DNA from: Lysobacter sp. Root76 | GTDB taxonomy: Bacteria; Pseudomonadota; Gammaproteobacteria; Xanthomonadales; Xanthomonadaceae | Direction of reading: 5' to 3' | DNA length: 64,000 bases | Assembly: GCF_001428685.1 (NCBI RefSeq) | Contig: NZ_LMIK01000009.1 | Coordinates: forward strand, 36,382-100,381 | Shown: positions 37,916-46,457 of the stretch, piece after piece | How positions within the stretch are numbered: position 1 is the stretch's first letter | How the letters are laid out: each line of letters starts with the position of its first letter | The notes under the pieces: generated by a model | The model's input: only the letters and a program-made list of their open reading frames with translations | Told to the model about the DNA's origin: nothing | Database searches by the model: none | Position numbers and translations under genes: made by a program

Positions 37916-38611
37916 ATGCCCATCCGCGCCATCCTCACCGACATCGAAGGCACCACCAGCAGCATCTCGTTCGTGAAGGACGTGCTGTTCCCGTACGCGC
38001 GCCGCGCCCTGCCCGGTTTCGTCGCCGCGCGCGGGCGCGAGCCGGCGGTGCGCAAATGGCTGGACGCGGTCGCGACCGAGAACGGCGGCGTCTGCGAGGA
38101 CGCGATGATCGTCGAGGTGCTGCAGGGCTGGATCGACGAGGACCGCAAGCACACCGCGCTCAAGGCGCTGCAGGGCATGGTCTGGGCCGACGGCTACAAG
38201 GGCGCCGACTTCACCGCGCACATCTACCCCGACGCCGCCGCCGCGCTGCGCGCCTGGCACGCGGCCGGGCTGCCGCTGTACGTGTATTCCTCCGGCAGCG
38301 TGCCGGCGCAGCGGCTGTTCTTCGGCCACAGCGACGACGGCGACCTGACCGGGCTGATCTCGGGCTGGTTCGACACCGAGATCGGCGGCAAGCGCGAGGC
38401 CGCCAGCTACGCCCGTATCGCCGAGGCGATCGGCCTTCCTCCGGGTGAGATCCTGTTCCTGTCCGACGTGGTCGAAGAATCCGACGCCGCGCGCGAGGCC
38501 GGCCTGACCACGGTGCTGATCGATCGTCTGGACGACTACCCGCAGCCGCGCGTAGGCGAGGCCGCGCACGGGCATGCGCGCGCGACTGCGTTCGATCAAG
38601 TCGAGGTTTGA
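37916..38611 (+). CDS. mtnC: Enolase-phosphatase E1 (acireductone synthase)
   Basis: A 231-residue HAD-superfamily protein: the start has [20 protein letters not shown] with the DIEGT nucleophile motif. [16 protein letters not shown] motif and [20 protein letters not shown] close the HAD site. MtnC converts 2,3-diketo-5-methylthiopentyl-1-phosphate to acireductone, using the product of the MtnB branch and feeding MtnD. It would be expected next to mtnBD; here the hydroxyproline block separates them. A T7 tract at 37855-37861 lies upstream; the 37627-37915 gap shows no gene. REP-like palindromes follow. Confidence 0.95.
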   Translation: MPIRAILTDIEGTTSSISFVKDVLFPYARRALPGFVAARGREPAVRKWLDAVATENGGVCEDAMIVEVLQGWIDEDRKHTALKALQGMVWADGYKGADFTAHIYPDAAAALRAWHAAGLPLYVYSSGSVPAQRLFFGHSDDGDLTGLISGWFDTEIGGKREAASYARIAEAIGLPPGEILFLSDVVEESDAAREAGLTTVLIDRLDDYPQPRVGEAAHGHARATAFDQVEV

Positions 38612-38668
38612 CGCGACACCGGGAGTTGCGGTCGTCGTAGGCGGCCCGAGCAGAAGTTTGAGGCGTCA

Positions 38669-38867
38669 ATCGCGGCTCACGCCGCTCCCACAGACGCAGA
38701 CGCTGACGCTGACGCACCTTAGCTTTGGGGTAGGAGCGGCGTAAGCCGCGACCGTCGGCGCGAGCAGCCGCGCCGACCAAGCAAGTTGCCCGCAACGGGC
38801 TACATGCGTCGGTGCGACAGCTGATGCCTAGACGCTGAGAGGCCGCGGCTTACGCCGCTCCTACCCC
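38669..38867. repeat. Three REP-like palindromes
   Basis: ATCGCGGCTCACGCCGCTCC (38669-38693 incl. CACAG), GTAGGAGCGGCGTAAGCCGC (38730-38752) and GGCCGCGGCTTACGCCGCTC (38841-38867). They share the core GCGGCTnACGCCGCTCC in both orientations, so neighbouring copies can pair. They lie after mtnC with no gene between 38612 and 38881. Confidence 0.8.
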
Positions 38868-38881
38868 AGGCCAGGCGAACA

Positions 38882-39103
38882 CTATAGGCGACTGACGCTG
38901 CGCACCCGCACCTCCGCGCAATCCACACCGTGCGCCTCCGCCGCCTGGCGGCGGAGGCGCTCCAGCACCTGGGCCGGATCGAAGGCGCCGGCCGGCGCGT
39001 AGTCCAGCGTGCTCTGGCCCCACACGACGTAGCGGCCGCCAACCAGGATCTCGTAGTCGGCGAAGTAGTAGTAATGCGCGCTCATGTTTGGCGCTCGGGT
39101 CAT
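38882..39103 (-). CDS. Small protein of unknown function
   Basis: A 73-residue protein, MTRAPNMSAHYYYFADYEIL and onward, containing LVGGRYVVWGQSTLDYAP and a C-terminal charged helix. A start at 39085 (MSAHYYYF, 67 residues) is equally plausible, since neither has a strong ribosome site. It begins 11 bp after the dehydroquinase-like gene on the same strand, so the two may be co-transcribed. I do not recognise the family. Confidence 0.6.
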   Translation of the reverse strand: MTRAPNMSAHYYYFADYEILVGGRYVVWGQSTLDYAPAGAFDPAQVLERLRRQAAEAHGVDCAEVRVRSVSRL

Positions 39104-39114
39104 AAGCTCTCGGC

Positions 39115-39558
39115 TCAGGTACCCACGTGCACGCCGTGCCCGCACTCGGCGCAGCCCAGATGTTCCAGTGCGATCGCCAGCGCCAGGGTGTAGCTCTGCG
39201 CGGCGTAGCCGTGCACCTGCGCCAGGCAGGCGCCGTCGCGCGGCGCCAGCGAGGGCTCCGGCGCGTCCATGTCGTCGTCGTGGACTTCGATGTAGGGCGT
39301 GTCGAGCGCGTTCAGGGCGCGACGCAGGCGTTCGCTGGCCGGAGCGCAGGCGCCGGGGTCGAACAACAGCAGCTCCACGCCGCTGGCGCGCAGGCCGCAC
39401 AGGCCGTCGACCAGCTCGGCTTCGCTGCGGCAGCTGCGCAGAGCGATTGTCTTGCCGGCGTCGGCCGCGCATTCGGCCAGGCGCGCGCGCACCGCGTCGG
39501 GCACGCGTGCGGCTTGGGCGTAGTGGGCTTCGGGACCACGCAGAATCACGATGGACAC
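39115..39558 (-). CDS. Type II dehydroquinase-like protein lacking active-site residues
   Basis: A 147-residue protein whose order of conserved segments matches AroQ: SIVILRGP (AroQ VLNGPN), SEAELVDGL (NHEGELVDWL), LLLFDPGA (IINPGA), LDTPYIEVH (IPFIEVHLSN) and AAQSYTLALAIALEHL (the GYxLAL helix). However, the Asn in GPN, the REP-Tyr loop, the Asn of NPGA and the Arg-containing stretch after EVH are absent; only the EVH His remains. It is probably catalytically dead and may have a binding or regulatory role. The GTG at 39558 gives the family length; an ATG at 39600 would add 14 residues with no homology. Confidence 0.7.
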   Translation of the reverse strand: MSIVILRGPEAHYAQAARVPDAVRARLAECAADAGKTIALRSCRSEAELVDGLCGLRASGVELLLFDPGACAPASERLRRALNALDTPYIEVHDDDMDAPEPSLAPRDGACLAQVHGYAAQSYTLALAIALEHLGCAECGHGVHVGT

Positions 39559-39688
39559 GTTCTTGCTCGCTGCGCGCTCGGGGCGGCGCGCATGCGGCAC
39601 TGTAGGCGCGGCCGACGTAAAGCCTCCATGCCGCGCGCGCGGCGCGGCGTAACCGCGGCGTAAATTCCGATGCGGCGTCGGCGACGGC

Positions 39689-40273
39689 TCAGCCGTGGAT
39701 CTTCTCGCCGCGTTCCAGCATCGCCACCAGCTTCTCGATCCGGGCCGCGCGGGTCTCGGGCTTCTTCGCGGTCTGGATCCGCCACAGCACCGCGTAGCGA
39801 TTGGTGCGGTCGATCTGCTCGAAGAATTTGCGTGCTTTGGCGTTCTTCTTGAACGCCGCGGTCAGGTCGTCGGGCACTTCGATGTTGCGCGCCGAATCGT
39901 AGGCGGCCTGCCAGCGTCCGTCGGCCTGGGCCGCCTCGACCTCGCGCAAACCGCCCGGACGCATGCGGCCAGCGGCGATCAGGGCCTCGACCTTGCCGAT
40001 ATTGATCTTGGACCAGACGCTGCGCGACCGCCGCGGAGTGAAGCGCTGCAGAAAGTGCTGTGTGTCGCAGCTGCGCTTGAGGCCGTCGATCCAACCGTGG
40101 CACAGGGCCACGTCCAGCGCCTCGGCATACGTCACCGAAACCACGCCCTGGTCCTTCTTGGCGATCTTCAGCCACAGCCCGGGCGCATCGGCGTGCGCGA
40201 TCAGCCAGGCCTCCCAGGCCGCGGCGTCGCGGAACAGCTGGATCGGCACATCGGTCGGCAGTTCGGCGCTCAT
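39689..40273 (-). CDS. YdeI/OmpD-associated family protein
   Basis: A 194-residue protein of the YdeI/DUF1905-like group: LWLKIAKKDQGVVSVTYAEA (about residues 34-53), CHGWIDGLKR (58-67), FTPRRSRSVWSK and a C-terminal VPDDLTAAFKKNAKARKFFE. Such proteins are annotated as OmpD-associated or bacteriocin-protection proteins. Biochemical function is not known. The ATG at 40273 is four bases from the upstream gene stop (40278), so they may form a two-gene operon. Confidence 0.85.
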   Translation of the reverse strand: MSAELPTDVPIQLFRDAAAWEAWLIAHADAPGLWLKIAKKDQGVVSVTYAEALDVALCHGWIDGLKRSCDTQHFLQRFTPRRSRSVWSKINIGKVEALIAAGRMRPGGLREVEAAQADGRWQAAYDSARNIEVPDDLTAAFKKNAKARKFFEQIDRTNRYAVLWRIQTAKKPETRAARIEKLVAMLERGEKIHG

Positions 40274-40277
40274 GGCC

Positions 40278-41900
40278 TTATTCCTTGGCGTCCTGCAATC
40301 GGTAGACGGTCTGCGCGCGTTGCTCGCCCTGCCAGGGATCGAGCGTGCGCACTTCGATGCGGTGTTCGCCCGCGGCCAGATCGGTCGGCAAGGTGCCGCG
40401 CCACAGGTGCGCGGAGGGTTCGGCTTCGGGCGAGCGATCGTAGCCGCGCAGCGCGGCGGCCTGGTCGTCGCGCGCGTTCTCGGCCAGCAGGTTCGGATCG
40501 GCCTGTTCGCTGCGCTGCATCGGCGCCCAGGCGCCGTCGTCGATGCGGAACTCGACCCGGCTGTCGTCCTGGCCCATGTAGACGTTGGCGAATACGGCGA
40601 ACGCCGGATAGGCGCCGCGCCGCAGCACGCGCGGCGCGTGCAGCGACATCGCCGGCGTCGACGCGGCCGCGACGGCCAGGCGCGCGGGATGCCAGCTCAA
40701 TCGATAGCTGCCGGCTAGGTCCACCGCCAGGCGCGCGTAGCCGTTGGGGGTGCCGTCGGCCATGGTCGCGTCGGGGATGCCCTGCCCGTCCTTGACTCCG
40801 GACCAGAACGCGCCGCAGGCGGCGCCGACGTTGTACTCGTGCAGCGGCGCAGCGCCGTGCCAGCCGTCCTTGGCGCCGTGATAGACATGGCGCTGGACAT
40901 GGCCGTGGCCGCTGAGCAGCAGCACCTGCGGGAAATCGCCCAGCAGCGCGAACAAGCGCTCGCGGTCGGCGTGGCGGAAGGTCTCGCGGCCGGGCGCGGC
41001 GTCGAAGAACGGGATATGCACGCCGATCACCAGCAGCCGGTCCTTGCGCGCCGTCGCCAGGTAGCGCTCGAGGAAGCCGAACTGCTCCTCGCGCAGGCCG
41101 CCGATGTAGGCCGGGCGCTGGCCGGGCCGGTAGATCACGTCGTCGAGCATCACGAACGAGGCCTCGGGCTCTTCCCAGGCATAGGTGTCCGGGCCGAACA
41201 CATGCCGGTAGCTGAGCAACGAATCCTCGTCGCGGCCGGCATCGAAGTCGAGATCGTGATTGCCCGGCGCGTGCAGCCAGGGCACATCGAGCAGGGCGGT
41301 GGCGCGGTTCAGCGCGGGGTACAGCGACAGGTCGTCGTGGACGATGTCGCCCAGGCTCAGGCCCAGGTCGGCGACCGTGCCGCGACCGCGCGACTGCGCC
41401 AGCAAGGGTTCGACGATGTCGCGGCGGTAGTAGTCGACGTCGGTGGCGGTCTTGGGCTGCGGATCGGCGAACACCAGCACGTCCAGCTGCGGGCGCGCGC
41501 GCGCTGGCTGCGGGATCAGGCCGTAGTCGCGGCAGCTCGGGAAGGAGGCCGGGATGCCGCCGTACTTGAGCTTGGGCCCGGGCTCGCGCTGCACGTTGAA
41601 GCTGAAATCCGGCAGTCCATTGTCGCGGCGTCCGACCCGGTAGCCCGGCGGTTTGATCACGAAGCTGGTGCGGCCGTCGATCGCCGGCAGGTGGTAGCTG
41701 CCGTGGGCGTCGCTGACCACCAGATCGACGCCGTCGGAGACCCGGATGCCGGGCAGACCCGGTTCGCCGTCGTCGCGGCGGCCGTTGCCGTTGCGGTCCT
41801 CGTACACGGTACCGCTGTTGCACGGCGGCGGCAGCGCGAGCGCGGTGGCCGGGGCGATCAGGGCGAGCGACAAGAAGCAGGCGGTGACGGATGGGCGCAT
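40278..41900 (-). CDS. Secreted calcineurin-like metallophosphoesterase
   Basis: A 540-residue protein with a Sec signal (TACFLSLALIAPATALA, residues 6-22). An N-terminal cell-surface-type beta domain carries a DxNxNGxxDxGE motif (YEDRNGNGRRDDGEPGLPG), likely Ca-binding. The metallophosphoesterase domain follows: LGLSLGDIVHDD, HAPGNHDLDFD, GVHIPFFD and LSGHGHVQRH (the metal-ligand set GDxx, GNHD, GHxH). A C-terminal beta domain ends the chain. It is likely periplasmic or extracellular and hydrolyses phosphate mono- or diesters. The ribosome site GGAG (minus strand of 41907-41910) sits in the first copy of a 141-bp tandem repeat. Confidence 0.88.
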   Translation of the reverse strand: MRPSVTACFLSLALIAPATALALPPPCNSGTVYEDRNGNGRRDDGEPGLPGIRVSDGVDLVVSDAHGSYHLPAIDGRTSFVIKPPGYRVGRRDNGLPDFSFNVQREPGPKLKYGGIPASFPSCRDYGLIPQPARARPQLDVLVFADPQPKTATDVDYYRRDIVEPLLAQSRGRGTVADLGLSLGDIVHDDLSLYPALNRATALLDVPWLHAPGNHDLDFDAGRDEDSLLSYRHVFGPDTYAWEEPEASFVMLDDVIYRPGQRPAYIGGLREEQFGFLERYLATARKDRLLVIGVHIPFFDAAPGRETFRHADRERLFALLGDFPQVLLLSGHGHVQRHVYHGAKDGWHGAAPLHEYNVGAACGAFWSGVKDGQGIPDATMADGTPNGYARLAVDLAGSYRLSWHPARLAVAAASTPAMSLHAPRVLRRGAYPAFAVFANVYMGQDDSRVEFRIDDGAWAPMQRSEQADPNLLAENARDDQAAALRGYDRSPEAEPSAHLWRGTLPTDLAAGEHRIEVRTLDPWQGEQRAQTVYRLQDAKE

Positions 41901-41905
41901 GGCGA

Positions 41906-42328
41906 ACTCCGGGCGGGCGCCCATTATGCGGCGCCCGACTACCGATCCATGTGCCCGGGAACACAAGTACGCGCGCGGACACCGTGCCTACTGTGGGAGC
42001 GGCGTGAGCCGCGATATGCGACAACACGCTGGCCGACGCAAAGCCGACTCCGGGCGGACGCTCATTATGCGGCGCCCGGTTGCCGATCCATGTGCCCGGG
42101 AGCACGAGTACGCGCGCGGACACCGTGCCTACTGTGGGAGCGGCGTGAGCCGCGATACGCGGCAATACGCGGGGCGGCGCAAAGCCGACTCCGGGCGGGC
42201 GCTCACTATGCGGCGCCCGCTTACCGATCCATGTGCCCGGGAGCACGAGTACGCGCGCAGACACATGCCTTCTGTGGGAGCGGCGTGAGCCGCGATACGC
42301 GGCAATGCGCGGGGCGGCGCCAGGCCGG
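41906..42328. repeat. 141-bp tandem repeat, three copies
   Basis: Copies begin ACTCCGGGCGG at 41906, 42047 and 42188, a constant 141-bp spacing. Each carries ATTATGCGGCGCCCG (CACTATG in copy three), GATCCATGTGCCCGGGA and a REP-like GTGGGAGCGGCGTGAGCCGC. The array abuts the phosphoesterase start and includes its Shine-Dalgarno. Differences between copies are several substitutions. No gene is supported up to hisIE. Confidence 0.9.
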
Positions 42329-42378
42329 TCGCAGGCGGATCGCTCCTGTCTGCGTATTTCGTCGGACAGTGGAATTCT

Positions 42379-42404
42379 AATCGCGGCTCACGCCGCTCCC
42401 ACAG
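42379..42404. repeat. Single REP-like palindrome
   Basis: AATCGCGGCTCACGCCGCTC followed by CCACAG, the same element as at 38669, just downstream of the hisIE stop. It may protect the histidine transcript 3' end. Confidence 0.7.
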
Positions 42405-42438
42405 ACGGCATGCGCGAGGACAGCCGAGAGATTCGGGG

Positions 42439-43098
42439 CTAGGCCGGCTCGGAGCCGCGATGCGGCTGGCCGTGGCGCGACTTCAGCACCGCGACCGCGT
42501 CGGCCAGCGACAGGCCGCGCGCGCGCAGCAGCACCAGCAGGTGGTAAAGCAGGTCGGCGGCCTCGCCGCACAAGGCGGCATCGTCCTCGACCACGCCGGC
42601 CAGGGCGGTTTCCACGCCCTCCTCGCCCACCTTCTGGGCGATGCTGCGGCGGCCCTGTTCGAACAGGCGGGTGGTGTAGCTGCCGGGCGGACGCTCGCGT
42701 TCGCGGCGCGCGACCAGGCCGTCGAGTTCGACCAGGAAATCGTCGGGCGCGTGCTCGAAGCAGCTGGCGCGGCCGAGGTGGCAGGTCGGTCCCTGCGGGC
42801 GCGCCTGCACCAGCAGGGTGTCGCCGTCGCAGTCGGCTTCGATCGCGACCAGCTGCAGCACGTTGCCGGAGGTCTCGCCCTTGGTCCACAGGCGTTGCCG
42901 GCTGCGGCTGTAGAAGGTGACGTGTCCGCTGGCCAGCGTACGCGCCAGCGCTTCGCGGTCCATGTAGCCCAGCATCAGCACGCGCAGGGTCGCCGCGTCC
43001 TGCACGACCGCGGGCAACAGGCCGCCCTGCTTGTCCCAGGACAAGCCATCGATGGCTTCGGGCGCCAAGGTCGGCCATGCTGCCGGTTCAGTGGACAT
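42439..43098 (-). CDS. hisI: Bifunctional phosphoribosyl-AMP cyclohydrolase / phosphoribosyl-ATP pyrophosphatase
   Basis: A 219-residue HisIE fusion. The cyclohydrolase (residues about 10-115) has [20 protein letters not shown] and [11 protein letters not shown], with the Zn Cys in GPTCHLG. The pyrophosphatase (about 120-205) shows [18 protein letters not shown] and [13 protein letters not shown]. Together they perform steps 2 and 3 of histidine synthesis. It is the last gene of the operon and starts inside hisF (11-bp overlap). Confidence 0.96.
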   Translation of the reverse strand: MSTEPAAWPTLAPEAIDGLSWDKQGGLLPAVVQDAATLRVLMLGYMDREALARTLASGHVTFYSRSRQRLWTKGETSGNVLQLVAIEADCDGDTLLVQARPQGPTCHLGRASCFEHAPDDFLVELDGLVARRERERPPGSYTTRLFEQGRRSIAQKVGEEGVETALAGVVEDDAALCGEAADLLYHLLVLLRARGLSLADAVAVLKSRHGQPHRGSEPA

Positions 43099-43864
43099 CG
43101 CGGATTTCTATGCCTTGCGCGCGCAGTTCGCGCTTAAGTTCGGGAATACGGATCGCGCCGGAGTGGAACACGCTGGCGGCGAGCGCGGCATCGGCGTCGG
43201 CGTCGCGGAACACCTGGGTGAAATGCTCGATCGCGCCGGCGCCGCCGGACGCGACCAGCGGCACCTCGCAGCGCGCGCGCACCTCGCCGAGCTGCTCCAG
43301 GTCGTAGCCGTCGCGCACGCCGTCGCTGCCCATGCAGTTGAGCACGATCTCGCCGGCGCCGCGTTCCTGGGCCTCGACCACCCAGTCCAGGGTGCGTCGC
43401 GCCAGCGCGCGGGTACGCTCGGGATCGCCGGTGTACTGGCGCACGCGCCACTGCCCGTCCTCGTCGCGCAGGCTGTCGATGCCGACCACCACGCATTGCA
43501 CGCCGAAGGCATCGGCGATCTCGCCGATCAGCTCGGGCCGCTCCAGCGCCGGGGTGTTGATCGAGATCTTGTCGGCGCCGGCGCTGAGCACCGCGCGCGC
43601 GTCGTCGACGCTGCGGATGCCGCCGGCGACGCAGAACGGGATGTCGATGCTGCGCGCCACCCGTTCGACCCAGTCGCGGTCGACGCTGCGGCCCTGCGGG
43701 CTGGCGGTGATGTCGTAGAACACCAGCTCGTCGGCGCCCTCGTCGCGGTAACGCAGCGCGAGTTCGACGATGTCGCCCATATCGACGTGATCGCGGAAGC
43801 GCACGCCCTTGACCACGCGGCCGTCGCGGACGTCGAGGCAGGGGACGATGCGCCGGCTCAGCAT
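43088..43864 (-). CDS. hisF: Imidazole glycerol phosphate synthase, cyclase subunit
   Basis: A 258-residue barrel: [18 protein letters not shown] at the N-terminus with the catalytic Asp, [28 protein letters not shown] (catalytic Asp and loop) and ASGGAGA. It uses ammonia from HisH to make imidazole glycerol phosphate and AICAR. Overlaps hisA (7 bp) and hisIE. Confidence 0.97.
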   Translation of the reverse strand: MLSRRIVPCLDVRDGRVVKGVRFRDHVDMGDIVELALRYRDEGADELVFYDITASPQGRSVDRDWVERVARSIDIPFCVAGGIRSVDDARAVLSAGADKISINTPALERPELIGEIADAFGVQCVVVGIDSLRDEDGQWRVRQYTGDPERTRALARRTLDWVVEAQERGAGEIVLNCMGSDGVRDGYDLEQLGEVRARCEVPLVASGGAGAIEHFTQVFRDADADAALAASVFHSGAIRIPELKRELRAQGIEIRDVH

Positions 43865-44607
43865 CGCTGTGCCTTGTGCAGGGCTTCGCCGAGGCCGAAA
43901 CGGCCTTCGATCAGGGCCTTGCCCAGAACTGCGCCGCGGCAGCCGGCGTCGTGCGCGGCGACGATGTCGGCGATGTCGCGGATGCCGCCGGAGGCCTGCA
44001 CCTGCATCTCCGGGGCGATCTCGCGCACGTGCCGGTACAGGTCCAGGTTCGGTCCCTGCATGGTGCCGTCGCGGGACACGTCGGTGCAGAGCAGGTGGCG
44101 CACGCCGACGTCGGCGAAATGCTCCAGCATCGGCTCCAGCTGGGCGCCGCTGTCCTCGGTCCAGCCGGCCACGGGCAGCCGCCAGTGGCCGGTGCTGGAC
44201 TGGCGCGCGTCCAGGGCGACGGTGATGCGGTCGGCGCCGTAGCGCTGCAGCCAGTCGCCGACGCGGTCGGGTTCGCGCACCGCCAGCGAGCCGACCACGA
44301 CGCGGTCGGCGCCGGCGTCGAGGATGGCCTCGATGTCGGCTTCGCTGCGCACGCCGCCGCCGGTCTGCACCCGCATCCAGCTGGTGGTGGTGATCGCGCG
44401 CAGCAGCGGCGCCAGGGTGTAGCCGCCGTAGCGCGCGGCGTCCAGGTCGACCAGGTGCAGCCAGCGCGCGCCGGTGTCGGCGTAGCGCTTGGCCATGGTC
44501 AGCGGCTCTTCCTCGTAGGCGGTTTCCCGCTCGTAGTCGCCCTGGTGCAGGCGCACCACGCGGCCGGCGCGCACGTCGATGGCCGGGTACAGCGTGCAGT
44601 TGTTCAT
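43858..44607 (-). CDS. hisA: Phosphoribosylformimino-AICAR ribotide isomerase
   Basis: A 249-residue barrel: [19 protein letters not shown] with catalytic Asp, [26 protein letters not shown] (catalytic Asp and phosphate loop) and [10 protein letters not shown]. Performs step 4 of the pathway. The ATG at 44607 overlaps the hisH stop by 4 bp; the frame to 45219 is an artefact of the hisH antisense. Confidence 0.97.
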   Translation of the reverse strand: MNNCTLYPAIDVRAGRVVRLHQGDYERETAYEEEPLTMAKRYADTGARWLHLVDLDAARYGGYTLAPLLRAITTTSWMRVQTGGGVRSEADIEAILDAGADRVVVGSLAVREPDRVGDWLQRYGADRITVALDARQSSTGHWRLPVAGWTEDSGAQLEPMLEHFADVGVRHLLCTDVSRDGTMQGPNLDLYRHVREIAPEMQVQASGGIRDIADIVAAHDAGCRGAVLGKALIEGRFGLGEALHKAQRC

Positions 44608-45206
44608 GCCGGCACCCCGTCGAGGAAGTTGCGCAGCAGACGCGCGCCCACCGCCGCCGAACGCTCGGGGTGGAATTGCGCGCCGTAGCGGTTGTCGCGG
44701 CCGACCACGGCCGAGAACGGCGCGCCGTGTTCGCTCGCGGCCAGCGTGTCGGGGCCTACCGGCACCGCGTAGCTGTGCACGAAATAGGCGCGGTCGCCGT
44801 CGGCGATGCCGTCCAGCAAGGGCGACGTGCGTCGCCGTTCCAAAGCATTCCATCCCATATGCGGCACGCGAACTCCCGGGCGCGGTTGCAGTTTGCCGAT
44901 GCGTCCCGGCAACAGGCCGAGACACTCCACGTCGCCCTCCTCGGACGACTCGAACAGCAGCTGCATACCCAGGCAGATCCCGAGCAGCGGCTGACGCAGC
45001 GCCCGGATGGTGTCGACCAAACCGAGCTCGCGCAGCCGCGCCATCGCTGGCGCCGCCGCCCCGACCCCCGGCAGGATCACGCGCTCTGCCGAACCGATCG
45101 TGGCGGGGTCGGCGCTCAAAACCGCGTGCGCACCCAACCGCTCCAGTGCATAACGCACGGAGCCGATGTTCCCCCCCCCCATATCGATCAGTACGACGTT
45201 CGTCAC
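44604..45206 (-). CDS. hisH: Imidazole glycerol phosphate synthase, glutaminase subunit
   Basis: A 200-residue class I amidotransferase: LPGVGAA (oxyanion region), [11 protein letters not shown] with nucleophile Cys, and FHPERS with the His-Glu pair. The N-terminal MGGGNIGSV is written with a run of ten G (plus strand C at 45171-45180), spanning the codons for Met9-Gly12. The frame is intact. It supplies ammonia to HisF. 149 bp separate it from hisB, the only sizeable gap in this operon. Confidence 0.96.
   Translation of the reverse strand: MTNVVLIDMGGGNIGSVRYALERLGAHAVLSADPATIGSAERVILPGVGAAAPAMARLRELGLVDTIRALRQPLLGICLGMQLLFESSEEGDVECLGLLPGRIGKLQPRPGVRVPHMGWNALERRRTSPLLDGIADGDRAYFVHSYAVPVGPDTLAASEHGAPFSAVVGRDNRYGAQFHPERSAAVGARLLRNFLDGVPA
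45171..45180. repeat. Ten-base C/G homopolymer in hisH
   Basis: Ten C in a row on the plus strand (ten G in the coding strand) at codons 9-12. Long mononucleotide tracts are prone to slippage and sequencing error; the current length keeps the reading frame. Confidence 0.9.
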
Positions 45207-45355
45207 GGAAACCTCTCAACCGTATCGCGGTCCCTCGCGATGGTGCTTATTCAGTTAATCGCGGGACCGGTCCCAAACCGGCCCCGGCCGGCCGCACGTG
45301 GCCTGCCTGAACGGCTGGGCACGGGCCACCCACGGCCTGCCCCCTGCCCGCGGCC

Positions 45356-46435
45356 TCAGAGGCTGCCCTTGGTGCTGGGCAGGCCATGGCCCTCGCGCCG
45401 GATCGCCTGGCGCAGGGCGCGCGCGACCGCCTTGAAGCAGGCCTCGACCTTGTGATGGTCGTTGTCGCCGCGCACGTTCAGGTTCAGGTTCAGGCCCGCC
45501 GACTCGCACAGCGAGCGGAAAAAATGCGGGACCAGCTCGGTCGGCACATCGCCCACGCGTTCGCGCGCGAATCCGCCTTCGAACACGAAGTACGGGCGCC
45601 CGGAGAAGTCCAGCGCCGCGGTCGCCAGGCTTTCGTCCATCGGCAGCACGAAGCCGTAGCGGCCGATGCCGCGCTTGTCGCCGAGCGCCGCGCGCAGGGC
45701 CTGGCCCAGGGCCAGCGCGCTGTCCTCGATGGTGTGGTGCTCGTCGATGTGCAGGTCGCCCTTGCACTCCAGCTCCAGGGCGAAACCGCCGTGCTTGCCG
45801 AGCTGCTCGAGCATGTGGTCGAAGAAGCCCAGCCCGGTGCTCACGCGCGGCTCGGCCTCGCGGTCCAGGTCGACGCCGACCTCGATCCGGGTCTCGCGCG
45901 TGTTGCGCTGGATGCGCGCGGTGCGCGGCGCATCGGCCAGCGCGTGCGCGATCCCCGACCAGTCCCACTCGCCGCCGAAATCGACGGTGCGCAGCTGGAA
46001 ACCGCGGATGCCCAGATTGCGCGCGAACGCGATGTCGGTGTCGCGGTCGCCGACCATGGCCGAACGCGTCCAGTCGATGCCGCGGTCCTTGAGCAGGGGC
46101 AGCGCCAGGCCGATCGCCGGCTTGCGGGTGGGCGCGTTGTCGGCCGGCAGGCTGCTGTCGATCAGGACGTCGCGGAACTCGATGCCCTGGCTGGCGAACA
46201 CCTGCAGCATCAGCGCATGCGGGCCTTCGAAGTCTTCGCGCGGGAACGCCGGGGTGCCCAGGCCGTCCTGATTGCTGATCATCACGAACTGGTAGCCGGC
46301 ATCGCGCAGGCGCAGCATCGCCGGAATCACGCCTTCGACGAAGCGCAGCTTGGCGTAGCTGTCGATCTGGTAGTCGTCGGGCTCGGCGATCAGGGTGCCG
46401 TCGCGATCGACGAACAGGAGTGGGGTCTGGCTCAT
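45356..46435 (-). CDS. hisB: Bifunctional histidinol-phosphatase / imidazoleglycerol-phosphate dehydratase
   Basis: A 359-residue fusion. The N-terminal HAD phosphatase has [12 protein letters not shown] (Asp10/Asp12), SNQDGLGT and MVGDRDTDI. The C-terminal IGPD (about residues 170-359) has the two His-rich motifs [15 protein letters not shown] and [17 protein letters not shown], plus [14 protein letters not shown]. This enterobacterial-type fusion carries steps 6 and 8. It is downstream of hisC with 22 bp between. Confidence 0.97.
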   Translation of the reverse strand: MSQTPLLFVDRDGTLIAEPDDYQIDSYAKLRFVEGVIPAMLRLRDAGYQFVMISNQDGLGTPAFPREDFEGPHALMLQVFASQGIEFRDVLIDSSLPADNAPTRKPAIGLALPLLKDRGIDWTRSAMVGDRDTDIAFARNLGIRGFQLRTVDFGGEWDWSGIAHALADAPRTARIQRNTRETRIEVGVDLDREAEPRVSTGLGFFDHMLEQLGKHGGFALELECKGDLHIDEHHTIEDSALALGQALRAALGDKRGIGRYGFVLPMDESLATAALDFSGRPYFVFEGGFARERVGDVPTELVPHFFRSLCESAGLNLNLNVRGDNDHHKVEACFKAVARALRQAIRREGHGLPSTKGSL

Positions 46436-46457
46436 AGGTTCCGGTGGTCCGACAGGT

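Noticed and set aside
41906..42328. CRISPR or rRNA spacer repeat
   Set aside because: 141-bp complete unit repetition without unique spacers; no RNA gene nearby.
44604..45206. hisH as a frameshifted pseudogene
   Set aside because: Despite the G10 tract the frame is open and all amidotransferase motifs are present in one frame.
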